A stretch of 64,000 nucleotides of DNA from Pseudomonas lalkuanensis (GTDB lineage Bacteria; Pseudomonadota; Gammaproteobacteria; Pseudomonadales; Pseudomonadaceae), in assembly GCF_008807375.1 (NCBI RefSeq), contig NZ_CP043311.1, positions 1,468,001-1,532,000 on the forward strand, given 5' to 3'. The position numbers and the translations under genes are program-made. Positions 8,138 to 17,389 of this stretch are shown one piece after another. Positions within the stretch are counted from its first letter, which is position 1; each line of letters begins with the position of its first letter. Below the pieces are notes generated by a model. It was not told the DNA's origin. It did not search any database and saw only the letters and a list, made by a program, of their open reading frames with translations.

Positions 8138-8230
8138 CCGCTGCCCCGGCCCGTTCCCGGATATCCGGGGCGACGACTGGTAATGCGCCAGATGGCCCAC
8201 CCTTGACGCTGTGCTCCCCCGATCTGCGAT

Positions 8231-8264
8231 GATGCCGGGGTTTTTGCGGGTGCCCCGTGGCATC
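8231..8264 (+). other. Leader hairpin upstream of the glycoside hydrolase
   Basis: GATGCCGGGG (8231-8240) can pair with CCCC-GT-GGCATC (8253-8264), with a T5-containing loop. It lies about 90 bases before the start of the next gene and could be a leader structure. No T tract follows. Confidence 0.35.
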
Positions 8265-8353
8265 CGCCTGGCCCGCTTCGTTTTGTCGCACCCACGGCGA
8301 GAGACGAACTTGTTGCGGTCTATGCACTGCATTCTCTTGGGAACTCCGGTCCG

Positions 8354-10711
8354 ATGCTTTCGACATCCAAACGCCCCCTCGTCCTGGCCATCCTTCTCGG
8401 GATGTCGGGAATCCCCCTGGCTGCCCAGGCCGAGACCCTGTTCAATTTCGTGCGTCCGCTGGACTCCGTGCAGGTGACCACCCAGGACGCCAATCTGCCG
8501 AGCGTGACTGCCGAAACAACCGCCAACGGTGAGATTCTCCGACGGCTCACCTTCAATGCCGCCGAGAAGCCGAGCCTGCGCCTCACCCCGCAGAGCGGCA
8601 GTTGGGACTGGTCCAAGGCCGAGGCCATGAGCCTGCGCATCCAGAGTGCGCAGGACTGGGCCATCACCCTGGACGTCGCCATCGAGAGCACCGACGGCAA
8701 GGTCCTGACCACCCAGGTCGCGTTGCCGGCAGGTCCGGCCCAGACACTGCTGATTCCCCTGGCTTCCACCTCACCCAATGCCCACGGCATGCGCGCGGCA
8801 CCGCCGGTGCCCTGGACCCGCGATGGTAAGCGCTGGCTGCCGGCCACCCTGGTCAATGGCGAGCTCGATCGCAGCAAGGTTTCTTCCGTGACGCTGTCCC
8901 TGAACCAGCCAAACGCAGCCCAGAACGTGCTGCTCGGCCGTTTCGGCACCGAAGAGGAAGACCAGCAGGAGGCGCTCTACGACGGCTTGATGGATGCCTA
9001 CGGCCAGTTCACCCGTGGTGACTGGCCGGGCAAGGTGAAGAACGACGAGCAATTGAAGAAGGGCGCCGAGGAAGAGGCGAAGCAACTGGCTGGCTGGACC
9101 GCCAAATTGCCTGCGCAGGACGCCTACGGCGGCTGGTTGGGCGGCGAAACCTTCGAGGCCAGCGGCTTCTTCCGTACCGAGAAACGCAATGGCCGCTGGT
9201 TCCTGGTCACCCCGGAGGGCCACCCGTTCTTCTCCCTGGGCGTCAACGCGGTAACACCTGGCCTCAGCCAGACCTACGTCGAAGGCCGCGAAGCCATGTT
9301 CAAGGCACTGCCGAAGGAGAACGAGCCCCTGGCCACTCACTTCGGCAAGGGTGACGACCGTGCCGAGACCGATGCCAACAAGGGCCGCGCGTTCAATCAG
9401 GGCCGCTGGTACGACTTCTATGGCGCGAACATCGAGCGCACCTACGGCGGCAACGACCCGGAGCGCTGGAAGAACCACAGCCTGGATCGCCTGAAAGCCT
9501 GGGGCTTCAACACAGTCGGCAACTGGAGTGATCCGGCTTTCAACACCAGCCAGCGCATGCCCTATACCTTGCCGCTGTCCATCCACGGTGATTTCTCCAC
9601 CATCAAGACCGGATTCGACTGGTGGGGTGGCATGCCCGACCCCTTCGATCCGCGCTTCGCCATGGCGGCGGAGCGCGCTATCGCCATTGCCGCCCGCGAC
9701 CATCGTGACGATCCCTGGCTGCTCGGCTACTTCGCTGACAACGAACTGGCCTGGGGCGGTCACGGCGAAGACCCGAAAGCCCGCTACGCGCTGGCCTACG
9801 GCACTTTGCGCCTGACCACCGACGTGGCGGCCAAGCGCGCCTTCCTCAAGCAGCTGCGCGACAAGTATCGCAACCAGGAGGGGCTCTCCAAGGCCTGGGG
9901 CATCGAGCTGCAGGCGTGGGAACTGATGGAAGACCCGGGCTTCGAGCCACCTCTGCCGAACCCCGAGCACCCGGCCATCGAGGAAGACTTCAAGCGCTTC
10001 CAGCGTTTCTATGCCGACACCTACTTCAAGACCATCGCCGATTCCATGAAGTGGCATGCGCCCAACCACATGCTGCTGGGCGGTCGATTCGCCGCTACCG
10101 TGCCCGAAGCCGTCGAGGCGTGCGCACAGTACTGCGACGTGATCAGTTTCAATCGCTACACCCGCGAGCCGCAGCATGGGCTGGACATGGAGCTGCTGCG
10201 TCGCCTGGACAAGCCGCTGATGCTCACCGAGTTCCACTTCGGCTCCCGCGACCGCGGTCCGTTCTGGGGCGGCGTGTCCGAGGTGTACAAGGAAGAGGAG
10301 CGCGGCCCGGCCTACGCCAACTACCTGAAGAAGGCCGCCGAAGAGCCGTTGATCGTCGGTGCCCACTGGTTCCAGTATCTGGACCAGCCAGCCACAGGCC
10401 GCCTGCTCGACGGCGAGAACGGCCACCTGGGCCTGGTGGGCATCACCGACCGTCCGTGGCAGGGCTTCGTCGAAGCGGTGCGCAAGGCCAACCTGGCCCT
10501 GGCGGCGGAAATCAACAAACCTCAGGTGTCCAAGGCGCCGGCCAAGGAGCCGCCGAAGGAAGCGGCCAAACCGGCAGCTGAAGAGCAACCGGCGGAGCCC
10601 GCGAAAGACGCCGAGCAACCCATGGATGAGGCGGAGGCTCCAGCACGAGCGCCCGAGGCCGAGGCGCCTGCCGAGCCCGCTGCTCCCGCGGAGGAAGCCG
10701 GGACGCCCTGA
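8354..10711 (+). CDS. Exported GH50 (beta-agarase-like) glycoside hydrolase
   Basis: A 785-aa precursor. Signal peptide residues 1-26 (ending AAQA), an N-terminal beta-sandwich carbohydrate-binding-like region (27-200), then a TIM-barrel catalytic domain (about 240-715). The barrel has the GH50-type motifs GYFADNELAWGG (acid/base Glu464) and LTEFHFGSRDRG (nucleophile Glu626). The last about 70 residues are an Ala/Pro/Glu-rich tail. GH50 members are beta-agarases, but the natural substrate in a non-marine Pseudomonas is unknown. No sugar transporter or sugar kinase lies nearby, so the function may be an exopolysaccharide or envelope glycan. Start chosen at the ATG giving the signal peptide. 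Confidence 0.8.
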   Translation: MLSTSKRPLVLAILLGMSGIPLAAQAETLFNFVRPLDSVQVTTQDANLPSVTAETTANGEILRRLTFNAAEKPSLRLTPQSGSWDWSKAEAMSLRIQSAQDWAITLDVAIESTDGKVLTTQVALPAGPAQTLLIPLASTSPNAHGMRAAPPVPWTRDGKRWLPATLVNGELDRSKVSSVTLSLNQPNAAQNVLLGRFGTEEEDQQEALYDGLMDAYGQFTRGDWPGKVKNDEQLKKGAEEEAKQLAGWTAKLPAQDAYGGWLGGETFEASGFFRTEKRNGRWFLVTPEGHPFFSLGVNAVTPGLSQTYVEGREAMFKALPKENEPLATHFGKGDDRAETDANKGRAFNQGRWYDFYGANIERTYGGNDPERWKNHSLDRLKAWGFNTVGNWSDPAFNTSQRMPYTLPLSIHGDFSTIKTGFDWWGGMPDPFDPRFAMAAERAIAIAARDHRDDPWLLGYFADNELAWGGHGEDPKARYALAYGTLRLTTDVAAKRAFLKQLRDKYRNQEGLSKAWGIELQAWELMEDPGFEPPLPNPEHPAIEEDFKRFQRFYADTYFKTIADSMKWHAPNHMLLGGRFAATVPEAVEACAQYCDVISFNRYTREPQHGLDMELLRRLDKPLMLTEFHFGSRDRGPFWGGVSEVYKEEERGPAYANYLKKAAEEPLIVGAHWFQYLDQPATGRLLDGENGHLGLVGITDRPWQGFVEAVRKANLALAAEINKPQVSKAPAKEPPKEAAKPAAEEQPAEPAKDAEQPMDEAEAPARAPEAEAPAEPAAPAEEAGTP

Positions 10712-10787
10712 TGGGCGACCCGTCTTCGGCACGGTTCACAAGGGGCGGCAAGGCTGGAACAATGCCGCCTCCATTTCCTACAGGAGC

Positions 10788-11942
10788 ATGCCGGTGCAGA
10801 CCCAGGGCTATTTCGACTTGCGCTTCGAGGTGGCGAGAGACGCCTTCGCCGAACTCTTCGCGGACCCGCAGGAGCGCGGCGCCGCGCTCTGCGTGCAGGT
10901 GGGCGGGGAGACGGTGCTCGACCTCTGGGCCGGCGTAGCGGACAAGGATGGCCAGGAAGCCTGGCACAGCGACACCATCCTCAACCTGTTTTCCTGCACC
11001 AAGACCTTCGCGTCGGTCACCCTGCTGCAACTGGTAGGGGAGGGCAAGCTGGAGTTGGACGCGCCTGTAGCGCGTTACTGGCCCGAGTTCGCCGCCGCCG
11101 GCAAGGAGCGCATCAGCGTTCGCCAGGTCCTGTGTCACCGCGCCGGCTTGCCGGCAATCCGCGCCGCTTTGCCGGCGGAAGCCCTCTACGACTGGGAGGC
11201 TATGACCACTGCACTGGCGGCCGAGAAACCCTGGTGGACACCCGGCGAGGCGCACGGCTATGCCCCCATCACCTACGGCTGGCTGGTGGGTGAGCTGATC
11301 CGCCGGGTCGAAGGTCGCGGTCCGGGAGCGTCCATCGTGGCTCGCGTCGCCAGGCCGCTGGGGCTGGATTTCCATGTCGGCCTGGCCGATGAGGAGTTCC
11401 ACCGCGTCGCCCATATCGCCCGCGCCAAGGGCAACATGGGGGATGCCGCAGCGCAGCGCCTGCTCAAATGCATGATGACTGAGCCGAACTCGCTCAGTAC
11501 CCGCTCCTTCACCAACCCGCCGTCGATCATGACCAGCACCAACAAGCCGGAATGGCGGCGCATGCAGCAACCGGCGGCCAATGGCCACGGCAATGCGCGC
11601 AGTCTGGCAGGCTTCTACGCCGGCCTGCTGGACGGCCAGTTGCTGGATGGGGAACTGCTCGCCGAGTTGACCCGCGAGCATGCCCGTGGCGATGACCTCA
11701 CATTGCTGACCGCTACTCGCTTCGGCCTCGGCTGCATGCTCGACGAGCCGGACGTGGCCAACGCCACCTACGGCATGGGCCGCTACGCCTTCGGCCACCC
11801 CGGTGCTGGTGGCTCCACCGGCTTCGCCGACCCCGAGCGCGAACTGGCATTCGGTTTTGTCACCAACACACTCGGTCCCTACGTCCTGATGGACCCGCGC
11901 GCACAGAAACTGGCGCGCGTGGTCAAGGAATGCCTGGGCTGA
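10788..11942 (+). CDS. Serine hydrolase of the beta-lactamase / family VIII carboxylesterase fold
   Basis: A 384-aa protein with the S-x-x-K motif SCTK in LFSCTKTFASV (nucleophile Ser and general base Lys), a Tyr in the HGYAPITYGW segment at the position of the Y-x-N motif, and GHPGAGGS near the C-terminus in place of KTG. This is the pattern of EstB-like esterases. No signal peptide, so cytosolic. Start: the ribosome site AGGAG ends only 1 base before the ATG at 10788 but is ideally spaced (7 bases) for the in-frame GTG at 10794, which may be the true start and would shorten the protein by two residues. Confidence 0.85.
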   Translation: MPVQTQGYFDLRFEVARDAFAELFADPQERGAALCVQVGGETVLDLWAGVADKDGQEAWHSDTILNLFSCTKTFASVTLLQLVGEGKLELDAPVARYWPEFAAAGKERISVRQVLCHRAGLPAIRAALPAEALYDWEAMTTALAAEKPWWTPGEAHGYAPITYGWLVGELIRRVEGRGPGASIVARVARPLGLDFHVGLADEEFHRVAHIARAKGNMGDAAAQRLLKCMMTEPNSLSTRSFTNPPSIMTSTNKPEWRRMQQPAANGHGNARSLAGFYAGLLDGQLLDGELLAELTREHARGDDLTLLTATRFGLGCMLDEPDVANATYGMGRYAFGHPGAGGSTGFADPERELAFGFVTNTLGPYVLMDPRAQKLARVVKECLG

Positions 11943-12075
11943 GCCACTCGTCACCTCGACTGTTTTTTTCTTTGCTGATTAGACACTTGGCGCGAGAATT
12001 TAAGCTCGATTGAGAGATTAAATCGCCATCATTTCCTGCTGGCGTGCGGCCTCCTGCGACTACGGAATCCTGCCC

Positions 12076-12795
12076 ATGAAGCTGTTGAATATTTCCACCC
12101 TGATTCTCTGTGTGTCTGCCTCCGGCTGCAGCATGCTTGGCCAGCAGAAGGCCGAGGTCCCAGCCAAGCCCGAGAAGTCCGTCTCCGCCAGCCAGTCCTG
12201 GTGGCCCTTCGGCGGTGACAAGAAAACCAAGCAGACCAAGGTCGCCAAGGTGGATACCAAGGCGACCCAGGCCTGGCTCGATCAGTACGAGCCGCGCCTG
12301 CGCGAGGCGGTGAAGGGCAGCAAGCTGGAAGTGGAGCGCCGTGAGAACGTGCTGGTAGTGACCCTGCCGGTCGATCCGTCCTATAACCCGGATCGACCGA
12401 GCATGCTGCTGCCCATCACCCTGGGCCCCATCACCAAAGTGGCGAAGCTGGTGGAAGGCGATACCAAGACCGCCGTGCTGGTCCTGGGGCACGCCGATAG
12501 CTCTGGCAAGGATGAAGCCAACCGCAAGCTCAGCCAGGAACGTGCCCAGTCCGTTGCCGCGATCTTCCGCCTGAGCGGCCTGCAGCGTGATCGCCTGTCC
12601 CTGAAGGGGCTGGGCTCGGATATGCCGCGTGCCGCCAACGACAGCCAGCAAGGCCGCTCCCTCAACCGGCGTGTCGAGATGATCCTCACGCCACAGGAAA
12701 CCCTGGTCGCACTGCTTGCCCAATACAACATGCCGGCCAAGCCGGAAGCGCCTGGCAAGGCCGTAGAGGTGGTTGCGGCAGATCAAACCAAGTAG
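12076..12795 (+). CDS. OmpA family lipoprotein
   Basis: A 239-aa precursor. Signal peptide with lipobox ASGC (Cys18), a basic Lys-rich linker, a middle region (LEVERRENVLVVTLP) and a C-terminal OmpA-like peptidoglycan-binding domain (about 110-220) with LGHADSSGKDEANRKLSQERAQSV and LNRRVEMIL. Predicted outer-membrane lipoprotein. It differs from the tandem pair at 2.7-4.2 kb by lacking the glycine zipper and calcium motif. The 133 bases upstream contain a long T run but no terminator-like stem that I can confirm. Confidence 0.87.
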   Translation: MKLLNISTLILCVSASGCSMLGQQKAEVPAKPEKSVSASQSWWPFGGDKKTKQTKVAKVDTKATQAWLDQYEPRLREAVKGSKLEVERRENVLVVTLPVDPSYNPDRPSMLLPITLGPITKVAKLVEGDTKTAVLVLGHADSSGKDEANRKLSQERAQSVAAIFRLSGLQRDRLSLKGLGSDMPRAANDSQQGRSLNRRVEMILTPQETLVALLAQYNMPAKPEAPGKAVEVVAADQTK

Positions 12796-12843
12796 GCCGG
12801 GCTTGGGTAAGCTATCGGCTTTCCGAACACAGGACTGCCAATC

Positions 12844-13491
12844 ATGACCCAGACCCTGGCCGATATGCGCCGCGACTACACCCGTGACGGGCTCAGCGAG
12901 GACCAGGCTCCCGCCGAGCCCTTCAGTCTGTTCCAGCACTGGTTCGGCGATGCCGTGAAGACCGAGCAGCTACCGGTCGAACCCAACGCCATGACCCTCG
13001 CCACGGTGGATGCCGAAGGTCGTCCCCACTGCCGGGTGTTGCTGCTCAAGGGGCTGGATGAGCGTGGCTTCACCTTCTTCACCAACTACGACAGCGCCAA
13101 GGGCGAACAGCTCCTGGCCAATCCCTTCGCCGCCATGACCTTCTTCTGGCCGGCCCTCGAGCGCCAGGTGCGCATCGAGGGCAGGGTAGAGCGGGTGACT
13201 CCAGCCGAATCCGATGCCTACTACCAGGTGCGTCCGCTGGGCAGCCGCCTGGGGGCCTGGGCCTCGCCTCAGAGCCGGGTGATCCGTGATCGCGGGGAAC
13301 TCGAATCCCTGCTGGCCGACACCGAGAAACGCTTCCTCGACAAGGCGCCCAACTGTCCGCCGCATTGGGGCGGCTATCGCCTGCTGCCGGAGCGCATCGA
13401 GTTCTGGCAGGGCAGGCCGAGCCGGCTGCACGACCGCCTCAATTACCGTCTGGTGGACGGCGCCTGGGTCCGCGAGCGCCTTGCGCCCTGA
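12844..13491 (+). CDS. pdxH: Pyridoxamine 5'-phosphate oxidase
   Basis: A 215-aa FMN enzyme that oxidises pyridoxine or pyridoxamine phosphate to pyridoxal phosphate, the last step of vitamin B6 synthesis and salvage. The FMN-binding split barrel is seen in [31 protein letters not shown] sequence (about residues 60-85), and the C-terminal dimerisation/substrate segment [15 protein letters not shown] ends in VRERLAP as in the family. Length is typical. It converges on a small membrane-protein gene 6 bases away. Confidence 0.96.
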   Translation: MTQTLADMRRDYTRDGLSEDQAPAEPFSLFQHWFGDAVKTEQLPVEPNAMTLATVDAEGRPHCRVLLLKGLDERGFTFFTNYDSAKGEQLLANPFAAMTFFWPALERQVRIEGRVERVTPAESDAYYQVRPLGSRLGAWASPQSRVIRDRGELESLLADTEKRFLDKAPNCPPHWGGYRLLPERIEFWQGRPSRLHDRLNYRLVDGAWVRERLAP

Positions 13492-13497
13492 GGTGAT

Positions 13498-13737
13498 TCA
13501 GCCCTGCGCCCGGTAGCCGTCGGCTGCCTGGCGCAGCCGGTCGGGAAGTTGCTTGCGCCTGATGCCTTCCTTCCGCGCCTGCTCCAGCTGTTCCAGCATG
13601 AAGGCCTGCTTGGCCTTGTCGCCCTCGGCGAGGGACAGCGCGAGGTCACGATCCATCCAGCGCTTGATGCGGACATACAGCCACCAGTGGAAATACAAGC
13701 CGGCAGCGGTGGTGATCACGATGATGAAGTAGTCCAT
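13498..13737 (-). CDS. Small inner-membrane protein, 79 aa, unknown function
   Basis: One N-terminal membrane segment (about 3-21) followed by a charged helical, probably cytosolic tail with coiled-coil character (LAEGDKAKQAFMLEQLEQARKEG). I do not recognise a named domain. Found convergent with pdxH, an arrangement I recall from other Pseudomonas genomes. Confidence 0.7.
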   Translation of the reverse strand: MDYFIIVITTAAGLYFHWWLYVRIKRWMDRDLALSLAEGDKAKQAFMLEQLEQARKEGIRRKQLPDRLRQAADGYRAQG

Positions 13738-13896
13738 AAGCTAACCTTGGGTTACGAGAGGACGTGGGATCATTCTCGGGAGACTGTAGGAAAGCTGAAT
13801 TCAGGCTGAACGAAGCCTGAGTAGTTCGCCCCTTCAGGTGACAGCTTTCGCGGCGCGGAGTCTAATGGATAGGTACTTAATTCTGGAGGAAATGCT

Positions 13897-14361
13897 ATGC
13901 GTAAACCCGTCCTGCTGGTGGCCTCTTTCACGGCAGTGGCACTGGCATTGGGTGGCTGTCAGTCGAGCCTGACCGGTGACACCTATTCCCGTGACGAGGC
14001 TCGGCAAGTGCAGACCGTGCGCATGGGCACCATCGAATCCTTGCGTCCGGTGAAGATCGAAGGCACCAAGACTCCGGTCGGCGCGGGTGCCGGCGCTGTA
14101 GTCGGTGGCATCGGCGGCAGCACCATCGGCCATGGCCGCGGAAGCGCGGTTGCAGCCGTCATCGGTGCGGTTGCTGGCGGCCTGCTGGGCGCAGCCGCCG
14201 AGGAAGGTATGACCCGCACCCAGGGTGTGGAAATTACCGTACGCGAGGACGATGGCTCGATGCGCGCCTACGTCCAGGAAGTCCAGCCCAACGAAGTCTT
14301 CCGCGTTGGCGAGCGTGTGCGCATCATGACCGTCAACGGCACCAGCCGCGTAGCTCACTGA
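13897..14361 (+). CDS. Glycine-zipper outer-membrane lipoprotein (SlyB/Pcp-like)
   Basis: A 154-aa precursor: signal peptide with lipobox LGGC (Cys21), a segment TVRMGTIESLRPVKIEG typical of the 17-kDa surface antigen/SlyB family, a two-helix glycine zipper (GAGAGAVVGGIGGSTIGHGRG...GAVAGGLLGAAAEEG, about residues 67-108), and a C-terminal beta domain (EITVREDDG...VGERVRIMTV). SlyB-like proteins stabilise the outer membrane; some are under PhoPQ control, which is not shown here. GGAGG precedes the ATG by 7 bases. A terminator hairpin follows the stop. Confidence 0.87.
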   Translation: MRKPVLLVASFTAVALALGGCQSSLTGDTYSRDEARQVQTVRMGTIESLRPVKIEGTKTPVGAGAGAVVGGIGGSTIGHGRGSAVAAVIGAVAGGLLGAAAEEGMTRTQGVEITVREDDGSMRAYVQEVQPNEVFRVGERVRIMTVNGTSRVAH

Positions 14362-14365
14362 AGCT

Positions 14366-14395
14366 AAGCTGTCCCGATCGGGACAGCTTGTTCTT
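14366..14395 (+). terminator. Terminator hairpin after the glycine-zipper gene
   Basis: A perfect 24-base palindrome (14366-14389; half-site AAGCTGTCCCGA) that folds with GATC as the loop, followed by GTTCTTG. It starts 4 bases after the stop codon. Confidence 0.65.
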
Positions 14396-14416
14396 GCCCG
14401 TTCCAGTCCTGCAGAA

Positions 14417-14448
14417 GAAGGCGACAGAGCCAATGGCCTGTCGCCTTC
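14417..14448. repeat. Perfect inverted repeat, 11-base arms
   Basis: GAAGGCGACAG (14417-14427) and CTGTCGCCTTC (14438-14448) around a 10-base spacer. It lies in the 232-base gap between the lipoprotein and the antiporter operon, and could be a second terminator or a leader structure. Confidence 0.5.
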
Positions 14449-14480
14449 CGGGCTGGGCGTCCTCCGGCCTCACTCGTGTT

Positions 14481-14515
14481 TTGAAATAATTCAATCTATC
14501 GATGCGGATCGATAG
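14481..14515. promoter_or_regulatory. Two adjacent operator-like palindromes before the antiporter operon
   Basis: TTGAA-ATAA-TTCAA (14481-14494) and CTATCGAT-GCGG-ATCGATAG (14496-14515) are both perfect inverted repeats, two bases apart, 79 bases upstream of the first antiporter ATG. Short A/T-rich palindromes side by side suggest a dimeric regulator site; the regulator is not identifiable from this window. Confidence 0.5.
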
Positions 14516-14593
14516 CAATGGATAATCGTCGGGTTTTTCGCTTGCCGTTTCCGACACTGGGAAGGAAATGGCGCTGACCTAGGGGAGATATGG

Positions 14594-17389
14594 ATGATCC
14601 TGGCGCTCATTGTTGCGCTGCCCTTTCTCGGGGCGCTTCTGCCGCCGCTGGCCGAGCGCCATGGCCGTTTCGTTTGCGCGGGTGCCGCCGCGCTGGTACC
14701 GCTCACCGGCCTCATCCTCCTGCTGGCCCAGACCGATAGCGTCTTCGCCGGCCATACCCTGACCTTCATCCAACCCTGGTTGCCGGGCTTCGGCCTGAGT
14801 TTCAGCCTGCGCCTCGATGGCCTGGGCTACCTGTTCGCGCTGCTGATCCTCGGCATCGGCCTGCTGGTCATTCTCTACGCCCGCTATTACCTGTCGGACG
14901 AAGAGCCCATGGGGCGCTTCTTCGCGTTCTTGTTGCTGTTCATGGGGGCGATGCTCGGCGTGGTGTTGTCCGAGAACCTGCTGCTGATGCTGGTGTTCTG
15001 GGAGCTCACCAGCCTGTCTTCGTTCCTCCTGATCGGCTTCTGGGGCTATCGCTCAGACGCTCGCAAAGGCGCGCGCATGGCACTCACGGTCACCGGCGGC
15101 GGCGGTCTTGCGCTGTTCGCCGGCGTGCTGCTGGTGGGGCACATCGCCGGCAGCTTCGAGCTGACCCAGGTACTGGCCGTGGGTGAGCAGATCCGCGCCC
15201 ACAGCCTCTATCCAGTGGCGCTGGTGCTGGTGCTGCTGGGTGTGTTCACCAAGTCCGCGCAATTCCCTTTCCACTTCTGGCTGCCCCATGCCATGGCGGC
15301 GCCGACCCCGGTGTCGGCCTACCTGCACTCGGCCACCATGGTGAAGGCCGGCGTGTTTCTGCTGGCGCGCCTCTATCCGGCGCTGTCCGGTTCCGACCTG
15401 TGGTTCTACCTGGTCAGCCTGAGCGGCCTGGCGACCCTGCTGATCGGTGCCGGCATGGCGCTGTTCCAGCACGACCTCAAGGGCCTGCTGGCCTACTCGA
15501 CCATCAGCCATCTGGGCCTGATCACCCTGCTGTTCGGCCTGGATTCGCAGCTGTCGAACGTGGCAGCGGTGTTCCACATCATCAACCACGCCACCTTCAA
15601 GGCTTCGCTCTTCATGGCCGCCGGGATCATCGACCACGAGACCGGCAGCCGCGACATGCGCCTGATCAACGGGATGTGGAAGTACATGCCGCATACGGCG
15701 GTGCTGGCCATGGTGGCGTCCCTGGCCATGGCCGGGGTGCCGTTGCTGAACGGATTCCTGAGCAAGGAGATGTTCTTCGGCGAGACCCTGCAGCAGGACC
15801 TGCTGGGCAGCTTCAGTTGGGTGGTGCCGGCGGCGGCGACCCTGGCGGGGATGTTCTCTGTGGCCTACTCCCTGCGCTTCGTCCATGACGTGTTCTTCAA
15901 TGGCGAGCCGGCCGTACTGCCCAAGTTCCCGCCCCACGAGCCGCCGCGCTACATGAAGGTGCCGGTGGAAATCCTGGTGTTCCTCTGCCTGCTGGTGGGC
16001 ATGTTCCCCGCCGTTACGGTGGCGCCGCTGCTCGCGACTGCCGCCTCTGCCAGCCTGGGCGGCGTGCTTCCGGAATACAGCCTGGCCATCTGGCACGGCT
16101 TCAACACGCCGCTGGCCATGAGCCTGGTGGCCCTGGTCGGAGGGCTGCTGCTCTACGTGCTGCGCAAGCCGTTGTTCAACTGGTACGCCGGCCTGCCCGA
16201 CACCGATGCCAAGGACGTGTTCGAGCAACAGGTGCAGTGTGTCGTAATGGCTGCCCGCTGGATCACCGGGCACCTGGAGAACGGTTCCCTGCAACGCTAC
16301 CTGGCCCTGCTGCTGGGCAGCGCCATGCTGTTCGTGGCGCTGTCCCTGGCGCCGCTGCCGCAGATCGCCGGCTCGCGTCCGCTGACCCCGCTGGACGGCA
16401 TTACCACCCTGGGCATGGCGGTGCTGGCGCTTTCCGGCGTGCTGACGGCGATCTTCCATCGCCAGCGCCTGATTTCCCTGATGATCCTCGGTGTCGGCGG
16501 CCTGCTGGTGGCCCTGGCCTTCGCCCGCTTCTCCGCTCCGGACCTGGCTCTGACCCAGTTGGTGGTGGAAGTGGTGACCCTGGTGCTGCTGATGCTGGCG
16601 CTCTACTACCTGCCGTCCCGCACGCCGAGCGAGAGTTCCAGCCTGCGCGGCCTTCGCGACTTCATCCTGGCCAGCGCCGTGGGCGTGATGGTGGCGCTGC
16701 TGGCCTACGCCGTGCTGACCCGCCCCTACGAAGGCATTGCCGACTTCTTCCTGGCAAACGCCATTTCCGGAGGTGGCGGCAGCAACGTGGTCAACGTGAT
16801 CCTGGTGGACTTCCGTGGCTTCGATACCCTGGGCGAGATCACCGTCCTGGCCATCGCCGCCGTGGGCATCTACGCCATGCTTTCCGGCCTGCGTCTGGCC
16901 AATCCAACCTGCGATCCCCAGGGTCGCAACTGGGCCCATGCCAAGCACCCGCTGATTCTCGAAACCCTGTCGCGCCTCATGCTGCCGCTGGCACTGCTGA
17001 TCTCGGTGTTCATCTTCCTGCGCGGGCACAATCTGCCCGGCGGTGGGTTCATCGCCGGCCTCATCACCTCGGTAGCGCTGGTGCTGCAGTACATCGCCAG
17101 CGGCATCGCCTGGGTCGAGCAGCGCCTGGCGTTGAACTACCAGCGCCTCGCCGGTGCCGGGGTGGTCATCGCGGGCCTCACCGGCCTTGGCAGCCTGGCC
17201 TTCGGCCACAACTTCCTCACCTCTGCCTTTGGCCATGTGCAATGGCCGCTGGTTGGCGAATTCGAACTGGCCACCGCCATGCTCTTCGACCTCGGCGTCT
17301 ACCTGGCCGTGGTCGGTTCGACGCTGCTGATCCTGGTCAACCTGGGGCGACTGAGCCTGGCCCCGGCCGCGAGCAAGGAGATCCACTGA
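14594..17389 (+). CDS. mnhA: Monovalent cation/H+ antiporter subunit A, fused to subunit B
   Basis: A 931-aa polytopic membrane protein. Residues about 1-740 are MrpA: NADH-dehydrogenase-ND5-like helices with [27 protein letters not shown] and [11 protein letters not shown]. The MrpA C-terminal part contains [22 protein letters not shown]. Residues about 790-925 are an MrpB domain ([17 protein letters not shown]). The fusion explains why no separate B gene follows. The complex extrudes Na+ in exchange for H+ and supports alkali and salt tolerance. First of six genes with overlapping or touching ends; the stop overlaps the C subunit start (TGATG). Confidence 0.95.
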   Translation: MILALIVALPFLGALLPPLAERHGRFVCAGAAALVPLTGLILLLAQTDSVFAGHTLTFIQPWLPGFGLSFSLRLDGLGYLFALLILGIGLLVILYARYYLSDEEPMGRFFAFLLLFMGAMLGVVLSENLLLMLVFWELTSLSSFLLIGFWGYRSDARKGARMALTVTGGGGLALFAGVLLVGHIAGSFELTQVLAVGEQIRAHSLYPVALVLVLLGVFTKSAQFPFHFWLPHAMAAPTPVSAYLHSATMVKAGVFLLARLYPALSGSDLWFYLVSLSGLATLLIGAGMALFQHDLKGLLAYSTISHLGLITLLFGLDSQLSNVAAVFHIINHATFKASLFMAAGIIDHETGSRDMRLINGMWKYMPHTAVLAMVASLAMAGVPLLNGFLSKEMFFGETLQQDLLGSFSWVVPAAATLAGMFSVAYSLRFVHDVFFNGEPAVLPKFPPHEPPRYMKVPVEILVFLCLLVGMFPAVTVAPLLATAASASLGGVLPEYSLAIWHGFNTPLAMSLVALVGGLLLYVLRKPLFNWYAGLPDTDAKDVFEQQVQCVVMAARWITGHLENGSLQRYLALLLGSAMLFVALSLAPLPQIAGSRPLTPLDGITTLGMAVLALSGVLTAIFHRQRLISLMILGVGGLLVALAFARFSAPDLALTQLVVEVVTLVLLMLALYYLPSRTPSESSSLRGLRDFILASAVGVMVALLAYAVLTRPYEGIADFFLANAISGGGGSNVVNVILVDFRGFDTLGEITVLAIAAVGIYAMLSGLRLANPTCDPQGRNWAHAKHPLILETLSRLMLPLALLISVFIFLRGHNLPGGGFIAGLITSVALVLQYIASGIAWVEQRLALNYQRLAGAGVVIAGLTGLGSLAFGHNFLTSAFGHVQWPLVGEFELATAMLFDLGVYLAVVGSTLLILVNLGRLSLAPAASKEIH

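Noticed and set aside
8305..8330. GAACTT as an AlgU -35 before the glycoside hydrolase
   Set aside because: No TCTGA-like -10 at 16-17 bases; single-element match only.
8771..10732. A 653-codon minus-strand open frame opposite the glycoside hydrolase
   Set aside because: No domain pattern; the plus-strand gene has signal peptide and catalytic motifs.
10359..10787. Extended N-terminus of the esterase overlapping the glycoside hydrolase
   Set aside because: The extra 143 codons are in a shadow frame of the upstream gene; a ribosome site is found near 10783.
15053..17386. A 777-codon open frame on the minus strand opposite mnhA
   Set aside because: His/Gln-rich product typical of antisense frames in GC-rich DNA; the plus strand has clear antiporter motifs.
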